Part shown: in pieces, positions 53,279 to 64,000 of the stretch
Layout: each line of letters begins with the position of its first letter
How positions within the stretch are numbered: position 1 is the stretch's first letter
Assembly (NCBI GenBank): GCA_010093605.1
Contig: MU004195.1
Location: forward strand, 2,708 to 66,707
DNA: 64,000 bases
Direction: 5' to 3'
DNA from: Lophium mytilinum
Lineage: Eukaryota > Ascomycota > Dothideomycetes > Mytilinidiales > Mytilinidiaceae
Made by a program: the position numbers and the translations under genes
Notes under the pieces: model-generated
Told to the model about the DNA's origin: nothing
Databases searched by the model: none
What the model saw: the letters and a program-made list of their open reading frames with translations, nothing else

Positions 53279-55469
53279 ATGGCTTCATACACATATCAGA
53301 AGCTAGATGTCAGCAACGAAGAGATCCGGTTAATCAGTTTGATACCTGGCAAGGCGGACGATGACATCCTTTCCAGCATCTTCCACGCTCCACTCATTCC
53401 TCCACAAGCGAAAAGTAACGCGTATCGACCGTCGCTTGAAGAAGTGGAGCAGACGCTTCCAGAAGACTGGACAGTCCAGGAAAATCTAGAAGGGCGTTAT
53501 TTGTTCATCCAACTTGGGACCTCCGGAAAACCAAACTCGTGGACGCATCCCGATCCAAGCTTTGACAACAGCTCTGTAGATTTCAAAATACAGCAGCCGT
53601 TGCCAGACTTTGAACCAAAATATGATGCTTTGTCCTATCCGTGGGGCCTTGCGATCAACCCAGTGACGGCGCACATCCTGGATCCGTCTTCGAAGCAGCA
53701 CCAAACGGATATTCAGATAGGATCAAACCTCGCCTGCGCCTTGCGGCATCTTCGATATAATGACCAACCACGAACTTTGTGGATAGATGCCGTTTGTATC
53801 AATCAAAGCGACATGGACGAGCGGAATGCGCAGGTGAAGCGTATGGGGATGATATACTCACTTGCTCGAAAAGTTGTAATCTGGCTCGGTCCGGAAGCCG
53901 ACGACAGCACACATGCCATATCTACTCTCGTTTACTTTGGAAAGCAGGTCGAATACTTCACAAGTGAGAAAATCGGCGACAGTCCAGGGGCCACGGAGCC
54001 GAAATGGTGGAACCCGGTATGTCAACTACCATATGACGAAAGAACTTGGTCTAGCCTGGTTGCTCTCTTCCGCAGGCCGTGGTTCAGTCGTGTTTGGGTT
54101 CTCCAAGAAGCGTTGCTCGCGAATCAAAAAGCAGAGATCCAATGCGGCGACGCATTTTGTCCTTGGACCACTGTGCAAAAAGCTATACAGATTCTTCCTG
54201 GGAAGGCTGGTGTTCCTCGTGAAGTGGCCTCTTCAATCACTTCGTACAGAAATGCTCTTCTCGGGGGGGTGAAAAGGAGTTTCACACGTCTCATGTTATG
54301 GGCGACTTACCGCCATTGCACTGACCCCCGCGACAAAGTTTACGGCGTACTCAGCCTGCTCTCTCCGTTGATTCAAAACAAAATCGAACCGCAGTACTCG
54401 ATACCCATGTCCCAGGTCTACATGACTACATTCCTCGTGTATTTGAATCACGTAAAACGCTTGGAGCTACTGGATCAGTGCACTCTTGGGGATCGATGCG
54501 ACGGACTACCTTCTTGGGTACCAAATTGGGCTATCAGCGGTGGTGTTTCCTCTGGTCATATAATACAATACGTAAGGCAGCCATCGGGCCTATCAGCTGC
54601 TCATGCAAAGCTACTGTCTTCAGATACCTTGGAAGTAGTTGGTAAACGTTGCGCTCGAATCAGCTCAGTCAACAGCAGTACGTCTGATGACACGGCCGAC
54701 ATCCTAGCAGCCATCCGTCTGTGGGAACCAGAAGGCCTCCAAACGAAAACGTATGTCTCGGGGGGTTCCTTGCTCGACGCCTTTCTCGAAGTGGTTGTTC
54801 AAGGGCGGACAAGAGAAAGGTGCCCGTACGCCCGCAATTTCCCAACCCTCGCGGAGCTTCGAAAAGAGTATCAGGAGTTGCTTTTGGGAAATCCAGCTCA
54901 TGGAGAGGGACTGTCGTATTTGAAGCGTTTCTCGACAGTCCATATGTTGTCACTATTGACTACCCGAGAAGGTTATCTGGGCGTCGGGTCGCAAGGGGCC
55001 AAAGAGGGTGGGTTGTTGCGCGTCGAGAATCACCACGATTGCTAATATCAGCCTAGGTGACTTTGTGTGTGTTTTGCTTGGTTGCAACCGGCCAAAGCTA
55101 TTGCGGGAAACAGCCTCTGGCGATTTCTTAGTCGTCGGAGACTGTTTCTTTCACGGTTTGATGGATGCAGAGAGCCTTCTTGGTCCTCTTCCGGTTCATC
55201 TCCGAATGGAATTGCTGTGTCCTGATGGCTTCTATGAAACGGCTTTCTACAACGCTTCGACTAAGGAACGTTCGACTGAAGATGCCCGCCTCCCATCGCT
55301 ATCACCCGAGTGGGAGATTACCCAAAGAGAGCGCACTCAAGACGATCCCTTCTTCTTTAGAGAGTTTAAAAATCTAATCACGGGCGAAACTCTGACGTCA
55401 GATCCAAGGATGCTTCCTGGGGCTTTGGAGCAACGAGGTGTCACGCTAGACACATTTCGACTGGTGTAA
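53279..55469 (+). CDS. HET-domain (heterokaryon incompatibility) protein
   Basis: Two exons (53,279-55,007 and 55,057-55,469) encode 713 residues. All HET signatures are present: YDALSYPWG (family YxALSYxWG), LRHLRYNDQPRTLWIDAVCI then NQSDMDERNAQVKRMGMIY, VVIWLGPEADDS, FRRPWFSRVWVLQEALLA and RDKVYGVLSLLSP. The C-terminal part after the 49-bp intron gives GDFVCVLLGCNRPKLLRE, the usual end of HET proteins, followed by an extra 100-residue tail. HET proteins trigger or modulate cell death when genetically different hyphae fuse, and the family is often multi-copy and polymorphic. The gene lies less than 800 bp from the LTR element at 56,256, and the next gene beyond the repeat block is a STAND protein, the usual partner class. 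An intact frame suggests function. Confidence 0.9.
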
Positions 55470-56255
55470 TTTTGACAATAAGTCAGATGAAAGGCAGCAA
55501 GAGCAGCAACAAAAGACTTTTGAACACAATTATCTGCTGTGAAGGTACAATACTCAATCCAATTGTGTTCCATTAATACGAGTGGGGTGAGGAGCGCAGT
55601 CTCCCTTTTGCTGCCTGCAGCGAAGTCTACTAGCAATGGGGAGACTCTCATGTCGCTGTGTTACTTCTAGATAACAGAATAGACGCATTCGACCTAAAAG
55701 CCTATTGGCTGGCTCTGAAACCAGCATAGGAAGAGAACGGACGGCTTTTTCTTCTGTGGGAGGCTGAAGTGGAAAGAGAGCTGGAAGAGTGCACCGCGCG
55801 ATGAGATCTAGTCGATATAAGCAGTCAATCAGCACGGCTAGACTGCTACGACGAATTATGCACGGAGCGTATCAGTGTTTTGAAATCCCCAGTACAATCA
55901 TGAGGGGTATGTAATCACCTAATAAATCGGAGGCCGGTCTTCGAGCGAACGAGCTAAAGGTGTTTCTTACGAGCTTGGTTGTTGTCTCCAAGTACTCTCT
56001 TCCCTTTACATGAGAACGCCGTGTGATCGGCCGCGCACCCTACAAAAGTAGCTCAGCCACAGTTTAGTCCCCCAAACACAACAAGAACGCGCTTATGTGC
56101 GGGTTGGGGGTGTGGAACTCGATATTCAAGTCGAAGTCTGACTGGCTAATGGGACACTCACTACTTCCTAGACCTCTCCGATGTGTTCTGGGCTGCTTGA
56201 CGATTGTCGTTGAATTCAAACAAGCGTTGTTTCGGATCGGCATAGCGATGCCCTC
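55470..56255. other. Intergenic, HET 3' flank to LTR element
   Basis: 786 bp of normal-composition DNA. No gene or repeat is recognised up to the first LTR; CCCTC at 56,251-56,255 is the probable left target-site copy. Confidence 0.4.
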
Positions 56256-57911
56256 TGTCAGGGAGTAGCGGTGAGGGCTACGGCAGGCACGTGTTACCTC
56301 TTGTATATAGCCTCACCTTCCTCCAGACCTCTCTCTCTCCTACACACATCATCATCTAATACATCACGTACACGGCATACAGCTCCTTGTTCCATAACAG
56401 TTAGTAGCTGAGCAGTATTAATCTAAAGATCTCTTAGAAAAAAATACCTACCTACCTACACTCTTTATTCTATAGCAGCACTAAGTATAACTACTCTTCT
56501 AAGACTTTACTCTATAGCAGTATTATCTACTTTTTATACGCTCTATTCTATAGCAGCGCTATAGATAATTCTCTATTAACTACTCTTTTAAGACCTTACT
56601 CTATAGTAGTATTATCTACCTCTTATATACTCTATTCTATAGTAGCGCTATAGATAACTCTCTATTAACTACTATATACCTAACTACTCTTTTAAAACCT
56701 TACTCTATAGTAGTATTATCTACCTCTTATATACTTTATTCTATAGTAGCACTATAAATAACCTCTTCTAACCTATTACTATTACTATTACTATTAATAT
56801 CGCCTATTCTTAGTTAGTAATAAATAACTTTTATATTATTAATACCTTCTATAGTAAATTTCTCTATTAATACTCTACTAGTATACTATATACGCCTTAT
56901 TTAATTTATATAGTTTCTTTACCTCTATAGTATCTACTTCTCTTTTTCCTACTTTATTTTTATTTTAATAGGTAGTAGATAGAGACGCCTACTATTCTTT
57001 AGGGCGGTAACTATTAAAGAGTAGTAGTAAGAGCTATAGTAGGTATATATTACCTCTTATATATAGTCTTATCTTTTTCTAGACCTTTCTCTCTTCTATA
57101 TATATTATTATCTAATATATTATATATATAGTATATAGCTTCTTATTCTATAATAGTTAGTAGCTAAATAGTATTAATCTAAAGATCTCTTAAAAAAAAA
57201 TATCTACCTATCTATACTCTTTATTCTATAGCAGTACTAAGTATAACTACTCTTCTAAGACTTTACTCTATAGTAGTATTATCTACTTCTTATATACTCT
57301 ATTCTATAGCAGCGCTGTAGATAATTCTCTATTAACTACTCTTTTAAGACCTTACTCTATAGTAGTATTATCTACCTCTTATATACTCTATTCTATAGTA
57401 GTACTATAGATAACTCTCTATTAACTACTATATATCTAACTACTCTTTTAAGACCTTACTCTATAGTAGTATTATCTACCTCTTATATACTTTATTCTAT
57501 AGTAGTACTATAAATAACCTCTTCTAACCTATTACTATTACTATTACTATTAATATTACCTATTTTTAGTTAGTAATAAATAACTTCTATATTATTAATA
57601 CCTTCTATAGTAAATTCCTCTATTAATACTCTACTAGTATACTATATACGCCTTATTTAGCCTATATAGTTTCTTTACCTCTATAGTACCTACTTCTTCT
57701 TTCCCTACTTTATTTTTATTTTAATAGGTAGTAGATAGGGACGCCTGCTATTCTTTAGGGCGGCAACTATTAGGGAGTAGCGGTAAGAGCTATAGTAGGC
57801 ACGTATTACCTCTTATATATAGCCTTACCTTTCTCTAGACCTCTCTCTCTTCTATATATATTATTATCTAATATATTATATATATAGTATATAGCTTCTT
57901 ATTCTATAATA
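56256..57911. mobile_element. Non-autonomous LTR element, three LTRs and two cores in tandem
   Basis: Three LTRs of exactly 144 bp (56,256-56,399; 57,012-57,155; 57,768-57,911) alternate with two cores of exactly 612 bp (56,400-57,011; 57,156-57,767). LTR 1 starts TGTCAGGGAG and ends CCATAACA, the TGT...ACA ends of retroelement LTRs; LTRs 2 and 3 differ from it by C-to-T and G-to-A changes. Flanking CCCTC (56,251-56,255) and CTCTC (57,912-57,916) fit a 5-bp target duplication with one RIP change. The cores are too short to code for pol and contain about four units of an 80-105 bp minisatellite built on CTATTCTATAGCAGCGCTAT. This is TRIM-like architecture; the shared middle LTR probably arose by recombination. 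I cannot assign a primer-binding site. Confidence 0.85.
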
Positions 57912-59110
57912 CTCTCTACCTATATTAAGTTAGTATGCTTCTATATAATTATAGATATATAGATTAAGTATACTAATAATACTTTTCTATATTAGTTAAG
58001 AAATATAGCCCCTTTCTAGTATAAATCTAGACTATATATCTAATACATCGGCGCCCTAGTCTATTCTAGGAGCCCGCTTGTTAAAGAATCTAAAGAATTG
58101 CAGCGACGCCGTCTCCCCCTTTAAATCACGCTAGGAAAGACGCAATTAAGGGTTTTGTAGTTAAAGCCGGCCTTTAACGTAGCTAATGCTAGTTGCTAGA
58201 ATACTTTATTAAAGAGCCGTAATAGCGTTAACTATCTATATTTAATTAAACTTATTAAAGTCTTAACTCTAAAAATAAAACTAGTTAGTAATAGTAGAAT
58301 AGTTAAGAAGATAGTAATTAAAGTAAATATATAGTACGTAATTACTAGAGTTATATAATTTATCCGCTAGGTACTATATTAACTAAGATTATATAAACGC
58401 TAGGCTTAGCAGCGCTAGCTATATCTAATTAAGCGCCCGTCGGCTTCTGTCTTTAATCTAAACGTTAGCTTAGTACTATAGTATATTAAAATAGCCTATA
58501 ATAGCTAGTAATTATATATACCTTATTATTATAACTACTTCTATAAAAATAAGCGTACCTATAGGGGACTTTAAGGTAATTTATATATAATTTTCCTTCT
58601 TTTTTATATATTACTTTACTAATTCTTATCTTATAGATACTATATATAACTTTATTAATTCTCTATACTTTAAAATAGATAAGAAGTATATCCTTATCTA
58701 TTATTAGCCTATAGATTAGACATATAATATATCTAGAGGTTCTAGAATCTCTTTCTAAGATACTAAGGGATAATACTAAGGTTAGGTAAAGAAAGAGAAT
58801 CGCGTGCCTATTAATACACGCCTGCAAGCTAGTAGGCGTATTATTAGATGTGTAACACGCCTAGATAGAGGCTATAAGCGTCTAGATAGTTGCCTTAGTA
58901 TTAAGTAGAAGATAAAGTTTAGTATAATAGTAGTATATATTTTACTAAGTTTCTAGGTATAGATTTCTACCTCTATAATAGTTGCATAGAGTTCTACTTT
59001 AGATAGTAAATAGATTAGATAAACCTAATTAATTTAGTTCTAGTTTAAATAAAATTAATAGAAATTTAAATAAGTTATAAATTTTTCTGTAATAGACCGC
59101 ATAAAACGGG

Positions 59111-59844
59111 AAGTCTATAGAAGGGCTGCGCAGCCTTACTATAAATCTACTTAAGAGTAATAACTTAGTTAATTATTATAGAATAGTTACGCGCTTTTAA
59201 TAGGTTAATAGCGTGTATATAGGCTAACAGCGCGCTTAATTATAGCTAGACTATATTAGTAGATTTAAGAGATTTACAGTTTAAAGGTATATATATATTA
59301 AATATTTTATAAGTAAATTTATCTAGTTCTAGTATAGCTTAGTAGTTAGTATAGTGCTTCTATAGATTAAATTCTTAATATAATAAGCTTAAGAAGCTTA
59401 CATTGCAAGAATTTAATCTACGGAAGTACGGGGAGAAGGGGGTTAGTAGTACTCTTTTTATAGTTTAATTCCTAGCTAAACCGCTATCTTTTTACTTAAA
59501 TATTTATTAATCCTTACGCGCTTTTTATAGGTTAATAGCGTGCATGCGGGCTAATAGCGCGCTTAATTATAGCTAGATTACATTAGTAGATTTAAGAGAT
59601 TCGCGTACTAAAGAAAGTATAATAGCTAGAGGCGCGGACTATTTTTATGCTCTAGGCCTATATACCTTATTTAAACCGCGAATCTCTTAAATCTACTAAT
59701 GCAATCTAGCTATAATTAGGCACGCTGTCTACCTGTATTTACGCTGTTAACCTGTAAAAAGCATATAAGGATTAATAAATATTTAATTAAGTTGTTACCC
59801 TTAAGTAGATTTATAGTAAGGCTGCGCAGCCCTTCTATAGACTT
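59111..59844. repeat. Foldback-type inverted repeat with about 185-bp arms
   Basis: 59,111 to about 59,296 and about 59,661-59,844 are inverted copies: both contain the palindrome GGCTGCGCAGCC and the shared words ATAAATCTACTTAAG and TTAAGAGATT. A third, partial copy (about 59,493-59,604) lies in the same direction as the left arm and forms a tighter hairpin with the right arm (loop of roughly 70 bp). A small extra inverted repeat sits at about 59,350-59,430. The arms have diverged by transitions, consistent with RIP. Probably a foldback or MITE-like element; no target duplication identified. Confidence 0.65.
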
Positions 59845-60399
59845 TCTATTTCCTTATAATATACTCTTAGTAGCTACCGCCGGAGGACGTAGAATAGCTA
59901 ATATTAGATAGATTAGAACGCGCTTTTAGATAGAATAAGATAGAATATATTATAATTAATTAGCTATAACTCCAGGTGGTAAATATATAGTATATATATT
60001 AAAACTAGTATTTACGGCTAAAATATTAAAAAACCAGCCCCTTAACTCTAGCCCCTCTCGGGCGCCCTCTATTTACTTAGCGCATCTACTCTATAATCCT
60101 AAACTGCTATAACTCCTTTAAAAAGCGTTATATCTAGATTCTAAGATAATAGGGTTATTACTTAAGCTGCCGGCTATAATACTAGAAGATAGAAAGCTAT
60201 TATAAGGCGTAATAGTTAAATTAATAGGGTTATCTAGAGTATTTAAATAGCCGCCTAAATTTAATTCTTCTACTCTTTTTATATTATAGGCCAGGAGCCT
60301 CTTAATAAGCTATTACTTTCTAATAGCTATGCTAGGTAGGTTCCTCTTTTTATATAGTTTTAATAGAGTATTCTTTATAGCGCCCTTATATTAGCTCTA

Positions 60400-62082
60400 A
60401 TTATATAGTATATTATCTCTATCTATAAATTTAAGCTTGTTATTATTAATATTAAGCTCCTATTTAATATATAGAGGTACCTCTAGCATATTCCTCTACC
60501 TAGAAAGGTTAAATTCTCTATAGGTAAACATTTTAATATAAATTTTATAGTCCTTACTACTATTAGCTAGTAGTAAGAGGCCTATATTCTTAAAGGCCTT
60601 AATTATAAGCTTAGGCCTAGCTATAAGCTTCTTCTACGCCTCTATAACTACTATAGTAGTAAGAATTCTCTTATTATATAGAACGTTATTCTTAGTATCC
60701 TCTTCTACCTTAATCTTCTTATTAATTCTATTATTAACTTCCTCTATAATCTACTTCTTAAAGGGCTTATTAATAGCCGTATTAAGGGGCTATAGATAGT
60801 CTATGCAGCCTCCAGGAATTATTAATATAAACACCCGATTTTCTATAAGGAGATTTTTAATAGCCTTAGTCTTATAGAACGCCGCAGCATTAAGTAAAAA
60901 AAGAGACTCTAGCGGCTGCTTATTAGCGTTCTAATTAGCTAGAATATATACTCTCTTTATTTAATTATAGAATAGCGCCTTATTATTATAGGCGGTCTTA
61001 TTAATATGCACTTCTACCCCTTTTATATATAAATCTTACTTATTTTTTAATATAGTTCTACCCTCTTTTAATAACCCCTTAAATATAAGTATAGAGTTAT
61101 ACCTAGCTACTCCATCTATATATATATAGAGGATTAGGGTGGCTTAGCGCTTATTATTACCTAACTTAACTACCTTAGAGGTAACCTTAACGGAGCCTAT
61201 AAAGTTATAAGTATAGTAATTAACCTACTTAAAAGGAATAGAAGTTTTATCTATATTTATAATTCTTAAAAAATAAAACTATTACCTATATATCTAGTAA
61301 TCGGCGGCATTAATTTAGGCTAGTAGCCGGTCTATTATAGTGCTTTAGAAGGTGGCTAGTATATAAATTAGTTAAGTAATTTTCTAGTTAAAAAGCAACT
61401 AAGAAAGCACTTCTATCTATAGTAATTAGGGGGGTTTTAATACCTTCTTAGTTACTACCCTAAGAGAGATTCTAGAGCGTAATAGAAACTCTTAAAACTA
61501 CCCCTAAGAGAAGGTCTAGGCGTACTAATTAGCTACTATAAGGGCTGGATATAGCTCCTTAAATATAGCCTTAGAATACCGTTAAAACTAATATACTTAA
61601 ACTTATAGCTTTCTTTCTCTTTTTTTAATAAATCTAGTATATAGTTATTATTCTAGATTATCCTATTTACTAAGCTAGATAGACCTAGCTACTATATAGC
61701 TACTGCGTAGAGTACTAAAAAGGGCCTTTATTTATTTCTTCTAGAAGCCTATAGTACTAAGAGAAACCTTTTAAAAAGTAGCTACTTTATTACCTATAGA
61801 AGGATAGTAGTTAGCTTCTAGCTACTATAGAAGTAAGCCCGGCTTAATATAGCCCCGCTTACCGGGCTATACTTCTATATAGTAGTAGTACTACTAGGTA
61901 AGAATTTCTAGCTTTTTCCGTGTGCTAAAGGACCTTCTAGCCTTTTTAATAGGCTAAGTTTATTTAATAGAATAGTTCTTAATTAACTTTCTTTTAGGCC
62001 CTTTTAAAGGAGTTTCTAACTTATATAGGCGGATATAAGACCTTCTAGTAATAGTATTAGAATTAAGCTCTTTAAGAGGCAT
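60400..62082 (-). mobile_element. Fot1/pogo-type (Tc1/mariner) transposase remnant
   Basis: Read on the minus strand through stops, the sequence begins at an ATG at 62,082 with a basic N-terminus (KELNSNTITRRSYIRLYK). It shows the DDE-domain words of fungal pogo elements: IDKTSIPF near 61,230-61,260, where the family has DET (Glu codon changed to Lys by G to A). VKLGNNKR and ATLILYIYIDGVA follow at about 61,110-61,180, then LLNAAAFYKTKAI, then IIPGGCIDYL and PLNTAINKPFKK at about 60,755-60,830. The C-terminal part KNIGLLLLANSSKDYKIYIK ends near 60,400-60,550. The catalytic Asp of the LLxxDxAAxH block is Asn here (LLNAAAF), another RIP-type change. Inactive. Terminal repeats not defined. Confidence 0.8.
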
Positions 62083-62350
62083 AGCGGCGAGAAGATATAG
62101 TAAAAATTAAGTAAATTAAAAGGAAATTAGTAGAGTTAAGTTATAAGAAATAGAAAAGGGGTTTATTATTATTTATATATCTATATACTAGTAGTATATT
62201 CCTCTAAAAGTAAATTTAATACTAAGGCTTTATAACTTAAAATAACTCTAAAATTAATAATTTTAAGTATAATTAATAGGAAATTATAAGCTTTACAACT
62301 CTTATTATATATATAATAGGAAAATACAACGTTTTAATAGTAAGGATGTT

Positions 62351-63037
62351 AGTGCTTATAGCAGCTGTAAAGAGATTCGGCTGCGATTTGATGCAATTAT
62401 ACTGCCACCGCCTTCCTCGCTTAGTAGCGCTGCCAAGCCTGGCGTTTGTATAATCTCAGTCAATACGGTAATCAAGGTACCATGTAGCTATCTATATTGC
62501 TGATGCCTTTCCACGTCTTAGTTAGTTCAACTCCAATAAACCTTGTTAGCATCACAACTATTTCCATCGGACTTCAGACCCCGTCCCTAAAGAGGACAAT
62601 AGCCGTAGGCTATTAATGGTACGGTTAGTCAGCGCGAGGATTCTGCACCTACAAGGGTTTTAGCAAGTCGGCCCCCACACACAGCGAGGCTATGAACTTG
62701 TCTGCAGAACACCATGGATTTCTGCAACGTCATACCCCGTGGAGGCTGCCTCCTTCTGAGATACGAACAGCTTCATTGTGACACGAAGCGGAAATCGACG
62801 CAGCGGCCAACGCTCGCCCCAGAGCGCAGCACGAGTTCGGCCAACGATAACCTCGAATGCCATTGGAGGATCTCTGATGACGACGGAAACGAGTCCGGAG
62901 GTTGCATGAACGACGAAGCATTTGCTCCATGCGGTCTATACGGTCATCTGCATAGCAGACATACTCTCCAGCCTATTGATGTGCCGAGACAGCTTTCTCC
63001 TGAACCGTACAGCGCGTAAGCTACCACGGCCAGTACC
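62351..63037. other. Intergenic, promoter of the STAND gene
   Basis: About 690 bp of normal composition after the repeat block. An ATG-started frame at 62,714-63,019 (101 codons) has no recognisable domain and is probably chance. Confidence 0.4.
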
Positions 63038-64000
63038 ATGGATCCCATAACGGCGGTTGGCTTAGCGTCAAGCGTTGTCCAGCTTGCAGATGCTGCATTC
63101 AAGATTGTCAAACTGCTGGACACCATCGTAGAAGGAGGCAAAGACCGACGGAAACTCTGCGATGAGTTCACGTTGCTGTGGATGACGCTCCGCAACCTGG
63201 AAATCCAATTCGCCCCGCTATCAGCAGACCAGAATGGACAATGGCTGAAGCCAATCGAATCGCTGGCCGCCCCTGGTGGCATTTTTGAGCAAACCAGCGC
63301 AGCTATAAGCGATGTCTGGGGCCGACTAACGACAGCGAGCGACTCACGTCGGGCCAAATTGATACAAGCTATGAGATGGCCCTACGACCAAGAACAAGTG
63401 GAAAAGATAGTCGCCCGAGTCGAACGTTTGAAGTCATCGCTGAGTATTGTTCTGAATCAGGCTCAAATTGCTCAAACCTACGAGATGCAAGAAGGGATAT
63501 CGGAGATGGTCAGGAAGACGACTGATAGCGAGTTCAAGGAGATCCTCGACTGGCTATCTCCATTGAACTTTCGTCAGAAGCAAGAAAGTACGGTTGGCTC
63601 CCCTGGAACCGGAGGCTGGCTCTTCCAGGGTGCACAATTTCGTCGATGGGCTTTTGGCAAAGATCCTTGGTTGTGGTGCTATGGAGACCCCGGGGCAGGT
63701 AGGTCTGGCCGTCCCAAGGTTACGATTCTTGGTCTGACCGTTCCTAGGAAAAACTGTCATTGCATCGATGGCTGTAGATCATCTCAGAAAGCGCCATGAA
63801 GACAAGAACGCGATTGTCTTGATTGCGTTTTGTAGTTTCGACAACCCGACTACACAGTTCATAGAGCCACTCATTGCCAGCTTACTAAAGCAAGTTTTCC
63901 AATCCCGCGATTCTATTTCCAAACAGCTTCTTGAGCTCTATCAGAAGCACCGAAAAGACAGTACAAGTCCGACGCTATCTCAGCTGGTAGACGTCCTCGA
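63038..64000 (+). CDS. NACHT-like STAND (fungal NLR-type) protein, 5' part only
   Basis: Partial gene running off the window: exon 1 63,038-63,698 and exon 2 from 63,748. The N-terminal 130 residues (ITAVGLASSVVQLADAAFKI and following helices) are the helical fungal N-terminal domain common in STAND proteins. A linker follows, then LDWLSPLNFRQKQ and TGGWLFQGAQFRRWAFG, the standard lead-in to the NTPase. The Walker A motif GDPGAGKT is formed across the 49-bp intron, near residue 219-226, followed by VIASMAVDHLRKR and ATP-binding-domain helices. Fungal members of this class mediate non-self recognition and cell death, usually with C-terminal ankyrin, TPR or WD40 repeats that lie outside this window. 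The ATG is in a strong context (TACCATGG). Confidence 0.87.

Larger units (their letters stand above)
56400..62350. repeat. AT-rich, RIP-mutated repeat block (right flank)
   Basis: Same composition as the left block: CpA/TpG depleted, TA-rich, no open frames. It starts abruptly inside the LTR element, after its first LTR, and ends near 62,350. Contents are the tandem LTR cores, an inverted-repeat structure at 59,111-59,844, and a decayed pogo-type transposase at about 60,400-62,082. Sequence 57,917-59,110 is unassigned and somewhat less mutated (GCGC and GCCGG words remain). Confidence 0.88.

Noticed and set aside
59320-59435. tRNA or tRNA-derived SINE
   Set aside because: TAGCTTAGTAGTTAG resembles an A box, but no convincing B box, cloverleaf or anticodon loop can be drawn; a local inverted repeat explains the pattern better.
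62714-63019. 101-codon frame before the STAND gene
   Set aside because: No domain; lies in the STAND promoter and its frame does not join the STAND reading frame by any good splice site.

Overview
The window reads as nuclear DNA of a filamentous ascomycete (Pezizomycotina). Genes carry short introns (mostly 45-80 bp, GTRAGT-type donors, CTAAC/CTAAT-like branch sites). Protein families are typical of these fungi: Zn(II)2Cys6 regulators, an AflR-type regulator, a HET protein, a NACHT-type STAND protein, an Mso1 homologue and a fused PABA synthase. About 51 kb of normal-GC, gene-bearing DNA (roughly 4,950-56,250) is held between two AT-rich blocks (1 to about 4,930 and about 56,400-62,350). In those blocks CpA and TpG are almost absent and TpA is in excess, the signature of repeat-induced point mutation (RIP). 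Despite the decay I can still read a Ty3/gypsy pol in the left block. The right block holds a Fot1/pogo-type transposase and a three-LTR, two-core non-autonomous LTR element.

Layout: RING protein (4,975-5,949, -); MFS alpha-glucoside/sugar transporter (6,485-8,386, -); broken SnoaL-like gene (9,263-9,543, -); an accessory group of small redox and tailoring enzymes (enoyl-reductase-like MDR 10,624-11,715 -; SDR 13,059-13,853 +; SRPBCC 14,978-15,418 +; VOC dioxygenase-like 15,967-16,551 +; SnoaL-like 17,253-17,880 +) ending in a Zn2Cys6 regulator (18,435-21,184 +). Three housekeeping genes follow: aminodeoxychorismate (PABA) synthase 22,376-25,321, Mso1-like 25,915-26,823 and Gyp7-like TBC GAP 27,306-30,064.

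From 30.4 to 44.8 kb lies the most interesting part, a compact cluster with no PKS, NRPS or terpene backbone. It holds an isochorismatase-like cysteine hydrolase (-), an NCS1 permease (-), a homogentisate-dioxygenase homologue (-), a divergent Zn2Cys6 regulator (+), an AflR-type regulator (+), an NmrA/isoflavone-reductase-like enzyme (+), a second cysteine-hydrolase paralogue whose nucleophile position is Ser (+), and a P450 (+). The 9-mer TGCCGGCCG sits 100-200 bp upstream of five of these genes, and I see no exact copy elsewhere in the window. It therefore looks like the operator of one regulon. The enzyme set (uptake, hydroxylation, reduction, Fe(II) ring cleavage, C-N hydrolysis) suggests catabolism or remodelling of an aromatic or N-heterocyclic compound. 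That function is inference.

To the right are a small secreted protein (45,062-45,761, -), an array of regularly spaced short repeats (46.46-47.04 kb), a secreted S41/CPAF-like peptidase (47,175-49,454, -), a gene-poor 3.8-kb stretch with a 197-bp MITE, and a HET-domain gene (53,279-55,469, +). After the right AT block comes the 5' part of a NACHT-like STAND gene that runs off the window. Exon models were worked out by hand from splice signals and reading frame; each listed coding model sums to an intact frame unless noted.
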